Below, piece by piece: positions 1 to 7,231 of a stretch of 64,000 nt of DNA (positions are counted from its first letter, which is position 1; each line of letters starts with the position of its first letter). The DNA is taken from contig JBBSGR010000009.1 of NCBI GenBank assembly GCA_038253945.1, forward strand, positions 34,150-98,149, in the 5' to 3' direction. A model generated the notes under the pieces. That model had not been told where the DNA came from, did not search any database, and saw nothing but the letters and a program-made list of their open reading frames with translations. Origin of the DNA: JBBRYW01 sp038253945 (GTDB lineage Bacteria; Actinomycetota; Thermoleophilia; Gaiellales; Gaiellaceae). The position numbers were made by a program, and so were the translations under genes.

Positions 1-182
1 GCGGGCGCGGAGGCGCTCAGCTGGGCGATCTCCACGGCACGCTCGCGCAGCGCGGCGTCGAGCGACCGGTGGAGGTGCCGCCCGACGAGGAGATCGACGC
101 TCGTGCCGACGGCGACGAGAGCGAGCAGGATGGCGAGCCCTGCCGCGATCACCGTTCGGACCTGGAGCGTCCGTCCTCTCAT
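1..182 (-). CDS. Sensor histidine kinase, N-terminal part (cut by window edge)
   Basis: Only the first ~60 codons are inside the window. The ATG at 182 opens a basic N-terminus (MRGRTLQVR), then a hydrophobic helix at about residues 10-33 and the start of an extracytoplasmic region, the usual layout of an OmpR-partner kinase. The gene lies directly downstream of the response regulator at 437-1102 on the same strand and is separated from it only by three 86-bp coupling units. Its ATG overlaps the stop of the last micro-ORF (ATGA). The kinase domains lie outside the window, so the assignment rests on the membrane segment and on the neighbour. Confidence 0.7.
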   Translation of the reverse strand, partial: MRGRTLQVRTVIAAGLAILLALVAVGTSVDLLVGRHLHRSLDAALRERAVEIAQLSASAP

Positions 183-440
183 CGGGCAACCTCTCGAGGC
201 TGATGCGGAGCTAGCGACTGACGACCGTAGGCGTCACTCCGGCGATCCCGGACGCGTAGCGTGGTCATGGGGCAAGCTCCTGAGGCTGATGCGGAGCGAG
301 TGACTGACGACCGTAGGCGTCACTCCGGCGATCCCGGACGCGTAGCGTGGTCATGGGGCAAGCTCCTGAGGCTGATGCGGAGCGAGTGACTGACGACCGT
401 AGGCGTCACTCCGGCGATCCCGGACGCGTAGCGTGGTCAC
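179..440 (-). repeat. Three tandem 86-bp stop/start coupling units with 29-codon micro-ORFs
   Basis: TCAT (ATGA on the minus strand) recurs at 179, 265 and 351, with GTGA at 437-440, exactly 86 bp apart. The units at 265-350 and 351-436 are identical; the one at 179-264 differs at several positions near its downstream end. Each unit encodes 29 residues starting (M/V)TTLRVRDRR. The first micro-ORF starts with GTG on the response-regulator stop, the next two start with ATG on the preceding stop, and the last stop overlaps the kinase ATG. An SD-like GGAG or GAGAGG lies shortly before each new ATG. No transposase or terminal inverted repeat is visible. Confidence 0.92.
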
Positions 441-1102
441 CGGTCGAGCACGAAGCCCGTGCCGCGCACGGTGGCTATCAGCGGAGGCTCGCCCAGCTTC
501 CGGCGCAGGTACGAGACGTAGCGGTCGACGACGTTGGGGTTGGCGGCCGCGACGCCTCCCCACACGCGGTCCAGCGCCAGCTCGCGACTGACGACGCCGC
601 GCGGGTTTCGGAGCAGGAGCTCGAGCAGGTCCGCCTCGCGCGCGCTGAGGTCGAGATCGCGGCTGCCGCGGCGGGCCGAGCGCGCGTGCACGTCGAGGAC
701 CACGTCCCTGAAGGTCAGGAGCGCCTCGGGCTCACGTCCCCGGCGCAGGAGGGCTCGAACGCGAGCGACGAGCTCGTCGGCCGCGAACGGCTTGACGAGA
801 TAGTCGTCCGCCCCCGCGTCGAGGCCCGCGACCCGGTCCGGGACGGCGTCCCGCGCCGTCAGGAGCAGGATCGGCAGAGCCAGGCCCTTGCCGCGGAGGC
901 GCCGGCAGACGTCCAAGCCTCCGATCCCGGGCATCCCGAGGTCGAGGACGAGCGCGTCGGGCGCTGACCGCTCGACCGCCGCCAGCGCCGCACCTCCGTC
1001 ACCCACCGCGCTGACGTCGTAGCCCTCCGCGACCAGAGTTCGCTCGAGCATCCGCCTGATCGGCGCGTCGTCGTCGACGACGAGGATCGCTGCGGACGAC
1101 AC
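437..1102 (-). CDS. OmpR-family response regulator
   Basis: This is a 221-residue DNA-binding response regulator. The receiver domain (about 1-118) shows the acidic cluster D10-D12, the phospho-acceptor D54 in LDLGMPG, T82 and K104 in LVKPF. The C-terminal half is a winged-helix DNA-binding domain ending RGTGFVLD, typical of OmpR/PhoB proteins. It is the first gene of a regulator-kinase pair; the kinase start lies 86x3 bp downstream, across three coupling units. Its stop codon TGA is part of GTGA, which opens the first micro-ORF. The signal and target genes are not visible. Confidence 0.93.
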   Translation of the reverse strand: MSSAAILVVDDDAPIRRMLERTLVAEGYDVSAVGDGGAALAAVERSAPDALVLDLGMPGIGGLDVCRRLRGKGLALPILLLTARDAVPDRVAGLDAGADDYLVKPFAADELVARVRALLRRGREPEALLTFRDVVLDVHARSARRGSRDLDLSAREADLLELLLRNPRGVVSRELALDRVWGGVAAANPNVVDRYVSYLRRKLGEPPLIATVRGTGFVLDR

Positions 1103-1152
1103 GAAGCTAGCGTAGCCCCGCCCCGCCGAGAGAAGCCCTATGGTCTATTGCC

Positions 1153-1494
1153 ATGCCGCTTGGACTGATCGAGTTCCCCGCCGACGACCTGGGCCGCGCG
1201 CGCCGCTTCTGGGAAGGCCTGCTCGACGTCTCGCTCGAGGAGCGGACCGAGGCGGAAGGCGAGGGTTTGGAAACGCAGGGCGAACGCCCGTCGCTCGGGC
1301 TGCACGAGCGCGGCCGTGGCCCGGGTGATCGCTTCTCGCTGCCGTACTTCTACGTCCCGGATCTTCCGCAGGCGCTCGCGCGCGTCGTCGAGCTCGGGGG
1401 GAGCATCGTCCATCCGGGCGAGCGCTGGGCGATCTGCCGCGACTCAGAGGGCAGCCCGTTCGGCTTGGCGGCCGAGCGAGGCGGCTCGTTCTGA
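1153..1494 (+). CDS. VOC-family (glyoxalase/bleomycin-resistance fold) protein
   Basis: This 113-residue protein is one VOC module. It opens with a beta strand (LGLIEFPADDL), then the helix carrying ARRFWEGLL, and ends with the FGLAAE strand where such proteins often carry a metal-ligand Glu. VOC proteins of this size are dioxygenases, lyases or resistance proteins and usually dimerise to complete the active site. The substrate cannot be read from the sequence. It lies 8 bp upstream of a two-domain VOC gene on the same strand, so the two are probably co-transcribed. It is divergent from the response regulator, with a ~50-bp shared promoter region. Confidence 0.75.
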   Translation: MPLGLIEFPADDLGRARRFWEGLLDVSLEERTEAEGEGLETQGERPSLGLHERGRGPGDRFSLPYFYVPDLPQALARVVELGGSIVHPGERWAICRDSEGSPFGLAAERGGSF

Positions 1495-1502
1495 CAGAGC
1501 GC

Positions 1503-2252
1503 GTGTTCGACCACGTAACCATTCGTGTCTCGGACCGAAAGGCGTCCCAGCGGTTCTACGAGACGGTGCTGCGCTCGCTCGGCATCGAAAGAACGCACTC
1601 GGACGAGCACTACGCCGAATGGGACGACTTCTCGCTCTCGAGCGCGACCGACGAGAAGCCGCTCACGCGGCGTTTGCACATCGGGTTCGTTGCGCCCTCG
1701 CGCGGCCACGTGGACGAGCTCTGGCGTGTCGGGACGGATGTCGGCTACCCGGACGACGGCGCACCCGGTCCGCGGCCGCAGTACAGCGCGGATTACTACG
1801 GCTCGTTCCTGCTCGATCCGGACGGCAACAGCGCCGAGGCCGTGTACCACGGCTCGCCGCGCACTGGCGGGATCGACCATCTCTGGCTCCGCGTCGCGGA
1901 TGTCGCGGCATCGAGACGGTTCTACGACACTGTCGCGCCGCACACCGGCTTTCGCCTCCGGAGTGAGACTCCCGAGCTTGCCCACTTCGCGGGCGACGGC
2001 GCCTCCTTCTCCGTCGTGCTCGGAACGCCGACCGAGCACGTCCACATGGCGTTCCTGGCGAGCGAGAACGCGAGGGTGGACGCCTTCCATCAAGCGGCGA
2101 CGGCGGCCGGCTTTCGCGACAACGGCGCTCCCGGGGAGCGACCGATCTACCACGGCGGCTACTACGGCGCGTTCGTCCTCGACCCTGACGGGAACAACGT
2201 CGAACTGGTGAACCACAACCGCTTTTCCCCCCTCACGTGCGCGCTGAGGTGA
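1503..2252 (+). CDS. Two-domain VOC-family protein
   Basis: This 249-residue protein starts at GTG 1503 and contains two VOC modules, about 1-118 (FDHVTIRVSD... LLDPDGN) and 121-242 (IDHLWLRVAD... VLDPDGNNVELV). Each has the first-strand His-Val/Leu pattern and the DPDGN turn before the last strand, as in extradiol-dioxygenase-like VOC proteins. The function is not identifiable. The final residues after NVELVNHN run directly into an IS630 remnant beginning at about 2250, so the last ~10 residues may come from the insertion junction rather than the original gene. Confidence 0.75.
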   Translation: MFDHVTIRVSDRKASQRFYETVLRSLGIERTHSDEHYAEWDDFSLSSATDEKPLTRRLHIGFVAPSRGHVDELWRVGTDVGYPDDGAPGPRPQYSADYYGSFLLDPDGNSAEAVYHGSPRTGGIDHLWLRVADVAASRRFYDTVAPHTGFRLRSETPELAHFAGDGASFSVVLGTPTEHVHMAFLASENARVDAFHQAATAAGFRDNGAPGERPIYHGGYYGAFVLDPDGNNVELVNHNRFSPLTCALR

Positions 2253-2966
2253 TCGCGATGGCCTGCAAGTTGCCCGCAGCCAGCGGCGTGCCGCTGTTGC
2301 GGTGGTCGGCGGCAGAGCTCGCGCGAGAGGCGGCCACGCCAGCGGGATCGTCGAGCGGATCAGCGACGTGACGGTCTGGCGCTGGCTGTCGCAGGACGCG
2401 ATCAAGCCCTGACAGCACCGCTCCTGGATCTTCCCGCACGACCCGCGCTTCGCCGAGCGCGCCGGCCGATCCTCGACCTCGACGCCGGCCGCTGGCAGGG
2501 CGAGCGCCTGCATCCCGGCGACTACGTGATCTGCGCCGACGAGAAACCGTCGATACAGGCGCGCAAGCGGATCCACGCCACGCTGCCCGGCGTGCCGGGT
2601 GAGGGCCAGAAGGTCGAGCACGAGTACGAGCGCAAAGGGGCGCTGTGCTACCTGGCCGCCTGGGACGCCCGCCGCGCGCGCATCTTCGACCGCTGGACGG
2701 CATCGAACCGTTCGATCAACTCGTCGAGCAGTTCATGCCCCCAGCACCCCTACAGCCGCGCCCAGCGCGTCTTCCTGGTCATCGACAACGGCTCCGCGCA
2801 CCGCGGCGAACGCTCGATCGACCGCCTCCAGGGCGCCTGGCCCAACCTGATCGTCGTGCACACGCCCATCCACGCCTCCTGGCTCAACCAGGCCGAGATC
2901 TACTTCTCCGTCGTCAAGCCATGCTCGCCACTGGTGCGACTGCCGAGCAATCGGCGTAGCGTTTAG
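2250..2966 (+). pseudogene. Decayed IS630-family transposase
   Basis: Stretches in several frames match the IS630 DDE transposase layout: an HTH-like segment reading VTVWRWLSQDAIKP, then an in-frame TGA, then SWIFPHDPRFAE, ADEKPSIQAR (first Asp), VIDNGSAHRG (second Asp) and HASWLNQAEIYFS (Glu). At least two frameshifts lie in the first 250 bp, and another around 2690-2745 separates FDQLVEQFMP from the downstream frame. The homology breaks off after IYFSVV near 2920. The copy is therefore dead and 3'-truncated. No terminal inverted repeats were found. It separates the VOC pair from the ABC exporter. Confidence 0.85.
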
Positions 2967-2969
2967 CCG

Positions 2970-3893
2970 ATGAACACGGATCCCACGTACGTCGTCGAGA
3001 CCGAAGGCCTCGTCAAGCGCTTCGGGAATCGCACCGCCGTCGACGGAGTCGACCTTCGCATTCCAGCCGGCTCGGCTTTCGGCTACCTCGGGCCGAACGG
3101 TGCGGGCAAGACCACGCTCATCCGGATGCTCCTCGGCCTCACGTCGATCACTTCGGGCGAGGCGCGGCTGCTGGGCCACGCCATTCCCGCCGGCCGGGCG
3201 GAGGCCCTGGCCCGTGTCGGGGCGATCGTCGAGGAGCCGCGCTTCCACCACTTCCTGACCGGCAGGGAAAACCTCTCGATCGCGGCGGCCGCTCGCGAGC
3301 CCGAGGCGCACACGCGCATCAAGGGAACCCTGGCCCGGGTCGGGCTGGGTAACCGCGCCGACGAGCGCGTGAAGGCGTACTCGCTCGGCATGCGCCAGCG
3401 CCTCGGCATCGCCCGCTGCCTGCTCGGAGACCCCGAGCTCTTGATCCTGGACGAGCCGATGAACGGCCTCGATCCGGCCGGGATGGAGGAATTTCGCCAC
3501 CTGATCCGCGGCTTCGTCGACGAGGGTCGGACCGTCGTTATCTCGTCGCACCTGCTCGACGAGGTCGAGAAGACCTGCGATGCGATCGCGATCGTCGACC
3601 GCGGCCGCATCGTCGTTCAGGGCTCGGTCGAGGAGTTGACGGGCGAGGCAGCGAGCGTGATCGTCGCGACCGACGACGACGTCAGAGCCGAGGCCGTGCT
3701 CGGCGACCATGCCGTCGAGCTGATCGAAGGCGGGCTCCGCGTTCAAGTCGAGGGAGAAACGACCGTGGCGGCTGCGGCGATCAACCGGCGCCTCGTGGAG
3801 GCCGGTCTCGACGTCCACCGCCTCGAGCCCGAGCGGATCTCGCTCGAGCGCCGCTTCCTCGAGATCACATCCCGTCTGGAGGCCGCGGCATGA
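2970..3893 (+). CDS. ABC-2 type exporter, ATP-binding subunit
   Basis: This 307-residue ATPase drives export with the membrane subunit encoded next. It has Walker A GPNGAGKTT at 41-49, a divergent signature SLGMRQR in place of LSGGQ, Walker B LLILDEP, a D-loop (GLDPAG) and the switch His in SSHLLDE. The domain is followed by a ~90-residue C-terminal extension, as in the DrrA/CcmA group. Substrates in this group include antibiotics, lipids and peptides, so none can be assigned here. The TGA stop lies inside ATGA at 3890, the start of a coupling unit. The start at 2970 sits shortly after the end of the IS630 remnant. Confidence 0.9.
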   Translation: MNTDPTYVVETEGLVKRFGNRTAVDGVDLRIPAGSAFGYLGPNGAGKTTLIRMLLGLTSITSGEARLLGHAIPAGRAEALARVGAIVEEPRFHHFLTGRENLSIAAAAREPEAHTRIKGTLARVGLGNRADERVKAYSLGMRQRLGIARCLLGDPELLILDEPMNGLDPAGMEEFRHLIRGFVDEGRTVVISSHLLDEVEKTCDAIAIVDRGRIVVQGSVEELTGEAASVIVATDDDVRAEAVLGDHAVELIEGGLRVQVEGETTVAAAAINRRLVEAGLDVHRLEPERISLERRFLEITSRLEAAA

Positions 3894-3979
3894 GCACGCT
3901 ACGCGTCCGGGATCGCCGGAGCGACGCCCGCGGTCGACGGTCGCCCGCTCCGCATGAGCCTCAAGAGGTTGGCCTCTGA
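3890..3979 (+). repeat. 86-bp stop/start coupling unit with 29-codon micro-ORF
   Basis: ATGA at 3890 carries the ATPase stop, and exactly 86 bp later CTGA at 3976 carries the micro-ORF stop. The micro-ORF reads MSTLRVRDRR at its start and is 29 codons long. AAGAGG lies just before the junction. The unit matches the other copies closely over its first ~30 nt and diverges in the middle. Here the terminal ATG of the unit has become CTG, so the downstream permease may start on CTG. Confidence 0.88.
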
Positions 3980-4785
3980 GACCGTACGCGCCGTCGTCCC
4001 CGTTCCCGGGCCCGAGGCTCGTGGGAGCAGAGGTCCTGAAGCTCCGCAAGCGGCGGGGTCTCGTCGTCACCGTCGGCCTGCTCACCGTCGGCGCGAGCGT
4101 CCTCGTCTGGGGCATCCTGATCCTGCTCCACGCCCTCAACGCCGCCAAACACGGCCCTGCCGGCGGGGTCACGAACCTGGGACACAGCCTCTGGGTGCTC
4201 GGGACGCTGGGCTCCGTTGCCGCGATTCTCGTCGGGGGCACGGCCGGCGCCGGCGATCTCGGCGCCAACGTCTTCAGGGAGCTCGCCGTCACCGGGCGCT
4301 CTCGCATCGCGCTCTACACGGCGCGGATCCCCGGAGGGCTCGCGTTCCTGCTCACCTTCGTCGCTGTCGCCTACGGGATTGCGGCGATCGCGAGCGTCAC
4401 GTTTGCGGGGTTCCTCGCCCCGCCGTCCGCCGGCTTGCTGGTGCGCGGCGGGCTTTGGGCGCTGCTCGCGACGAGCTTCTGGTTCCTGGTCGCGCTCGGC
4501 TTCTCGTCCCTCGTCGGGTCGCGCACGACGCCGGTCGCGATCCTGCTTCCCTTTCACCTCGCCGTCAGCCAGATCCTCGTCTCGCTCGCCTTCCTCGGGG
4601 CCGCCCGCGAGGCGGTGCCGATCGCCGGGCTCGACCGGCTGCTTCCCCATGCAATGGCCGGTTCGGCTGGATCGACGAACGGCTCGTTGGAGATCTCGAT
4701 CGCAGCTGCGGCACTCGTGCTCGTGGCGTGGGCCTTCGCATCGGCGGTTCTGGGTGCCTGGCGAGTCACGACCCGCGACGCCTAG
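3976..4785 (+). CDS. ABC-2 type exporter, membrane subunit
   Basis: This is a permease of about 255-270 residues with roughly six hydrophobic segments, starting near VVTVGLLTVGASVLVWGIL and ending with ISIAAAALVLVAWAFASAVLG. It pairs with the ATPase at 2970-3893. Two starts are possible. CTG 3976 lies exactly where the coupling repeat predicts the start and adds 15 residues (MRPYAPSSPF...). GTG 4021 is the first conventional start. I prefer CTG because it preserves the unit length seen elsewhere, but this is inference. The substrate is unknown. Confidence 0.8.
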   Translation: MRPYAPSSPFPGPRLVGAEVLKLRKRRGLVVTVGLLTVGASVLVWGILILLHALNAAKHGPAGGVTNLGHSLWVLGTLGSVAAILVGGTAGAGDLGANVFRELAVTGRSRIALYTARIPGGLAFLLTFVAVAYGIAAIASVTFAGFLAPPSAGLLVRGGLWALLATSFWFLVALGFSSLVGSRTTPVAILLPFHLAVSQILVSLAFLGAAREAVPIAGLDRLLPHAMAGSAGSTNGSLEISIAAAALVLVAWAFASAVLGAWRVTTRDA

Positions 4786-4925
4786 CCGCGAAACCGCGTT
4801 CGCCGAAAGCCCGTGTAGCGCACACATCGTTTCCCCAGGCTGCGTCCAGGAAGCTCCCATCAACGTGGGCGACGCTGCAGTCACGTCCGAAATCCGTCGG
4901 GCGGAACCTGACCGAAGGAGTAGAG

Positions 4926-5336
4926 ATGATTGGCATCACGAAGCAGCGGTCGCTGACGAAGGCGCTCACCATCGGCGCCCTCGTCCTCGGCGTCGCGGGC
5001 GGCAGCTACGGTGTCGCCAGCGCGGCAAGCGGCTCCGGCGGGAGCGCCGGAGCGAGTAGTGCTCAGGCTGCGGCATCCCACTGGGTTCAGAGCGCGCCGA
5101 ACGCGCAGAGGCCCTGGGGTGCCCAGCGCAGCGACGAGACGCTCCTGACCGGTAGCGCTCTCAGCAAGGTCACCCAACTGGCCCAGAGCAAGGTCAGCGG
5201 CGGCACCGCCGTCCGCGTCGAGACGGACGCCGACGGGAATGCGGCCTACGAAGCCCATCTGACCAAGGCGGACGGCACGCCCGTCACCGTCTATGTCGAC
5301 AAGGGCTTCAATGTCGTCAGTGTTCAGACCCGCTGA
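4926..5336 (+). CDS. Secreted PepSY-like protein
   Basis: This 136-residue protein starts at ATG 4926 behind a strong Shine-Dalgarno (AAGGAG at 4914-4919). It has a signal peptide at residues 1 to about 34 (basic N-terminus, hydrophobic core ALTIGALVLGVAGG, cleavage near ASA), a Ser/Gly/Ala-rich linker, and a C-terminal module from about residue 75 with the PepSY pattern: helix (SALSKVTQLAQSKV), then strands VRVETDADGNAAYEAHL and VTVYVDKGFNVVSVQ. PepSY modules are thought to inhibit peptidases or bind peptides outside the cell. The gene stands alone with its own terminator-like hairpin. Confidence 0.78.
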   Translation: MIGITKQRSLTKALTIGALVLGVAGGSYGVASAASGSGGSAGASSAQAAASHWVQSAPNAQRPWGAQRSDETLLTGSALSKVTQLAQSKVSGGTAVRVETDADGNAAYEAHLTKADGTPVTVYVDKGFNVVSVQTR

Positions 5337-5355
5337 CGCTCCACCGATGTAACCG

Positions 5356-5384
5356 GGCCCCGCGGCCGTGGACGGCCGCGGGCC
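5356..5384 (+). terminator. Strong GC hairpin after the PepSY gene
   Basis: A near-perfect inverted repeat lies 20 bp after the PepSY stop: arm ending CGCGGCCGT, two-base loop, arm beginning ACGGCCGCG. There is no T-run, which is common for terminators in high-GC actinobacteria. The rest of 5337-5653 shows no gene I can support. Confidence 0.6.
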
Positions 5385-5653
5385 GTGCGCCGTGGCGCGC
5401 CGGTTCGAGTTGATTCGTTTGGCACCCGCGCCACGATCGACCGGTCCTTCGACAGCGTCTCGATCCGAGATACAGGGCGTGCCGACGAGCACGACGGCCT
5501 GTCGCCTGCGACAGACGTCTGCGCTTCCGGTGTCCGGTCGCCCGTCGAGTTGCCCCACCGGATCGGCTGATACGTCGTACAGGTCAACTTCCGACGAGCC
5601 GAGTGACCGGACGTGCCCGCAGCAGGCTCGGACGCCGGCTCGCGGTGCTCGCG

Positions 5654-6117
5654 CTAGCCCTCGCCGTCCCAGTAGTCGAGGATCGGGCCGGGTCGACTGA
5701 GCAATACGCGCTCGCCCCTCGCGTTCCGGGCGCCGAACTTGCCGCTGTCGGGGTAGTGGACGAGGTCCGGCGCGATCAGGGTCGACAGCATGAGGACCCG
5801 GATCGGCGTGTCGGTCCGGTTGCTCACCTGGTGCCGGCCCTCGTCTCCGCGCGGGAACGCGACGACGTCACCCTCCTGGAGGTCGTGCTCTCCGTCGGGC
5901 GTCCGCAGCGTGGGCTGCCCGCGAACGACGAGCAGCCACTCCTCGTTCGCGTGGTGCGTGTGGGCCACAGCCGGTCGCCCGGCTCGAGCTCGTACAAGCT
6001 CCCACCGATCAGCTCGGCGCCGATGTGTGCGCCCACCCAGGCGTCCTTGCTCCTCCAGCCGGGCCGGTTCTCCGTGCGGTTCCACTCGTCGCCGTGCAGG
6101 TTGAAGACCTTGGGCAC
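5654..6117 (-). pseudogene. Cupin-domain protein, disrupted by a single frameshift
   Basis: The N-terminal half (GTG 6117; MPKVFNLHGDEW... YELEPGDRLWP) and the C-terminal half (HTHHANEEWLLVVRG... GDVVAFPRGDEGRH... ILDYWDGEG) lie in different frames. Together they make one ~155-residue cupin with the metal-binding motif HTHHxxEEWxxxxRG and a second-motif PxGxxGRHxxxN. The break sits at the GGG run 5963-5965; one extra G (C on the coding strand) would restore a single frame. A homopolymer error in the assembly is as likely as a true mutation. Both halves look otherwise unmutated, which favours a recent or artificial break. Confidence 0.8.
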
Positions 6118-6437
6118 TCGCCGAGACTACGCCTTTGGCCTCTCACGCGCTTCGCAGTGACAGGCCTGCTCGCGACGGATGGCGAGCTCGCTCTCGAGCG
6201 CCTCGGTCATCGCACTATATGCCAGTGTGCTTTCGACCCGATGGTCGGGTCGGATCGCTCACTGCCCGAGCTGCGTTGCCGTCTTGGTGTCGTCGCACGC
6301 GGTCGCATCATCCGGGTTGCAATGCGCGACCTGCGGTCCGGCGCTCTTCACCGATGTGGAGGGCGACGAAGGCGCTGGATGGGCGAGCTGGGCGCCGAGG
6401 GTTACGCGCAGGGGAGGTCGTCCGTGAGAATGAACGA
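6118..6437. other. 320-bp gap without a supported gene
   Basis: Between the cupin start and the kinase start I see no convincing coding sequence. A plus-strand open frame (6179-6427) contains two CxxC pairs but has no ribosome site or family resemblance. A 27-codon minus-strand frame (6127-6210) is open but equally unsupported. The gap must contain the promoters of the divergent cupin and kinase genes. Confidence 0.5.
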
Positions 6438-7034
6438 ATGCCTGCACCGATTCCGCCCGCCGATGACTTGCTCGCACTCCTGCGCCAGATAGCACCGCGG
6501 CAGCGGACGCTGCTCGTCGGCATAGACGGGCGCGGCGGCTCCGGCAAGAGCACCCTTGCGCGGCAGCTTGAACGGTCGGCTTCCGATGTGACCGTCGTCG
6601 AATTCGATGACTTCTACCTCCGCCACTGGGAGCGCAGAGCACGAGTTGCACGCGGCGATACAGAAATAGGTGGGAACTTTGACTGGCGGCGCCTACGGGA
6701 GCAGGTGCTCGCGCCCCTTTCACGGGGCAACGCCGCTGTGTATCAACGCTATGACTGGTCGAGTGATGAGTTGGCGGAGTGGCACTCGGTGCCGGTTGGC
6801 GGGATCGTGATCATCGAAGGCAACTACTCCACCCGCCAAGAGCTGTTCGACTTCTACGACTTCACGTTCTGGATCGACGCACCACACGAGCTGCGCCTAG
6901 AACGAGGTCTCAGCCGCGGCGGCGAAGATACGCGAGAACGCTGGCTCACCGAATGGATGCCCGAAGAAGAGCGCTACCTCGTGGCCGAGGATCCCGTTAG
7001 GCGCGTGCATCTAGTGCTGAACGGTGCGGGCTGA
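6438..7034 (+). CDS. Uridine-kinase-like P-loop kinase
   Basis: This 198-residue protein has a Walker A motif GRGGSGKST at about 32-40, then VVEFDDFYLR, the substrate-Asp region of uridine/pantothenate-kinase-like enzymes. It also has an NFDW segment, a Walker-B-like strand IVIIEGNYS and a lid region (RLERGLSRGGEDTRERW). Enzymes of this group phosphorylate nucleosides or other small hydroxyl compounds with ATP or GTP. The true substrate is not evident. ATG 6438 is the only sensible start before the P-loop. It stands alone, with the heterodimeric ABC exporter starting ~200 bp downstream. Confidence 0.8.
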   Translation: MPAPIPPADDLLALLRQIAPRQRTLLVGIDGRGGSGKSTLARQLERSASDVTVVEFDDFYLRHWERRARVARGDTEIGGNFDWRRLREQVLAPLSRGNAAVYQRYDWSSDELAEWHSVPVGGIVIIEGNYSTRQELFDFYDFTFWIDAPHELRLERGLSRGGEDTRERWLTEWMPEEERYLVAEDPVRRVHLVLNGAG

Positions 7035-7231
7035 GCCGCCCGTAAGCCGCCCTCTCAAAGATGCCTTTCTCCCTGGTACGCCGCCTACGTGCGTTCTTCT
7101 CGCGGTAGACGTCGAAGCGCCGCGACTCCGTCTCGGAGGCCACGCCCCAGCCTCATGGCTCCGTTCGGCGACGAGGTGTGTCGTAGCTCGCCGCTACGAT
7201 CGAGAGACGGGCCACCGGCCCGCAATTCTGC

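Noticed and set aside
179..440. Tandem repeats as a CRISPR array
   Set aside because: Units are contiguous 86-bp copies with no unique spacers and they encode overlapping micro-ORFs; no cas genes are near.
347..967. Long plus-strand open frame opposite the response regulator
   Set aside because: It is the antisense shadow of a clear OmpR-family regulator in GC-rich DNA; its composition is Arg/Ala/Glu-rich with no family features.
6127..6210. 27-codon minus-strand ORF ahead of the cupin
   Set aside because: Open but with no ribosome site or conservation evidence; too short to support.
6179..6427. Small plus-strand ORF with two CxxC pairs (possible zinc ribbon)
   Set aside because: No ribosome site, no recognisable fold around the cysteines, and composition like non-coding GC-rich sequence.
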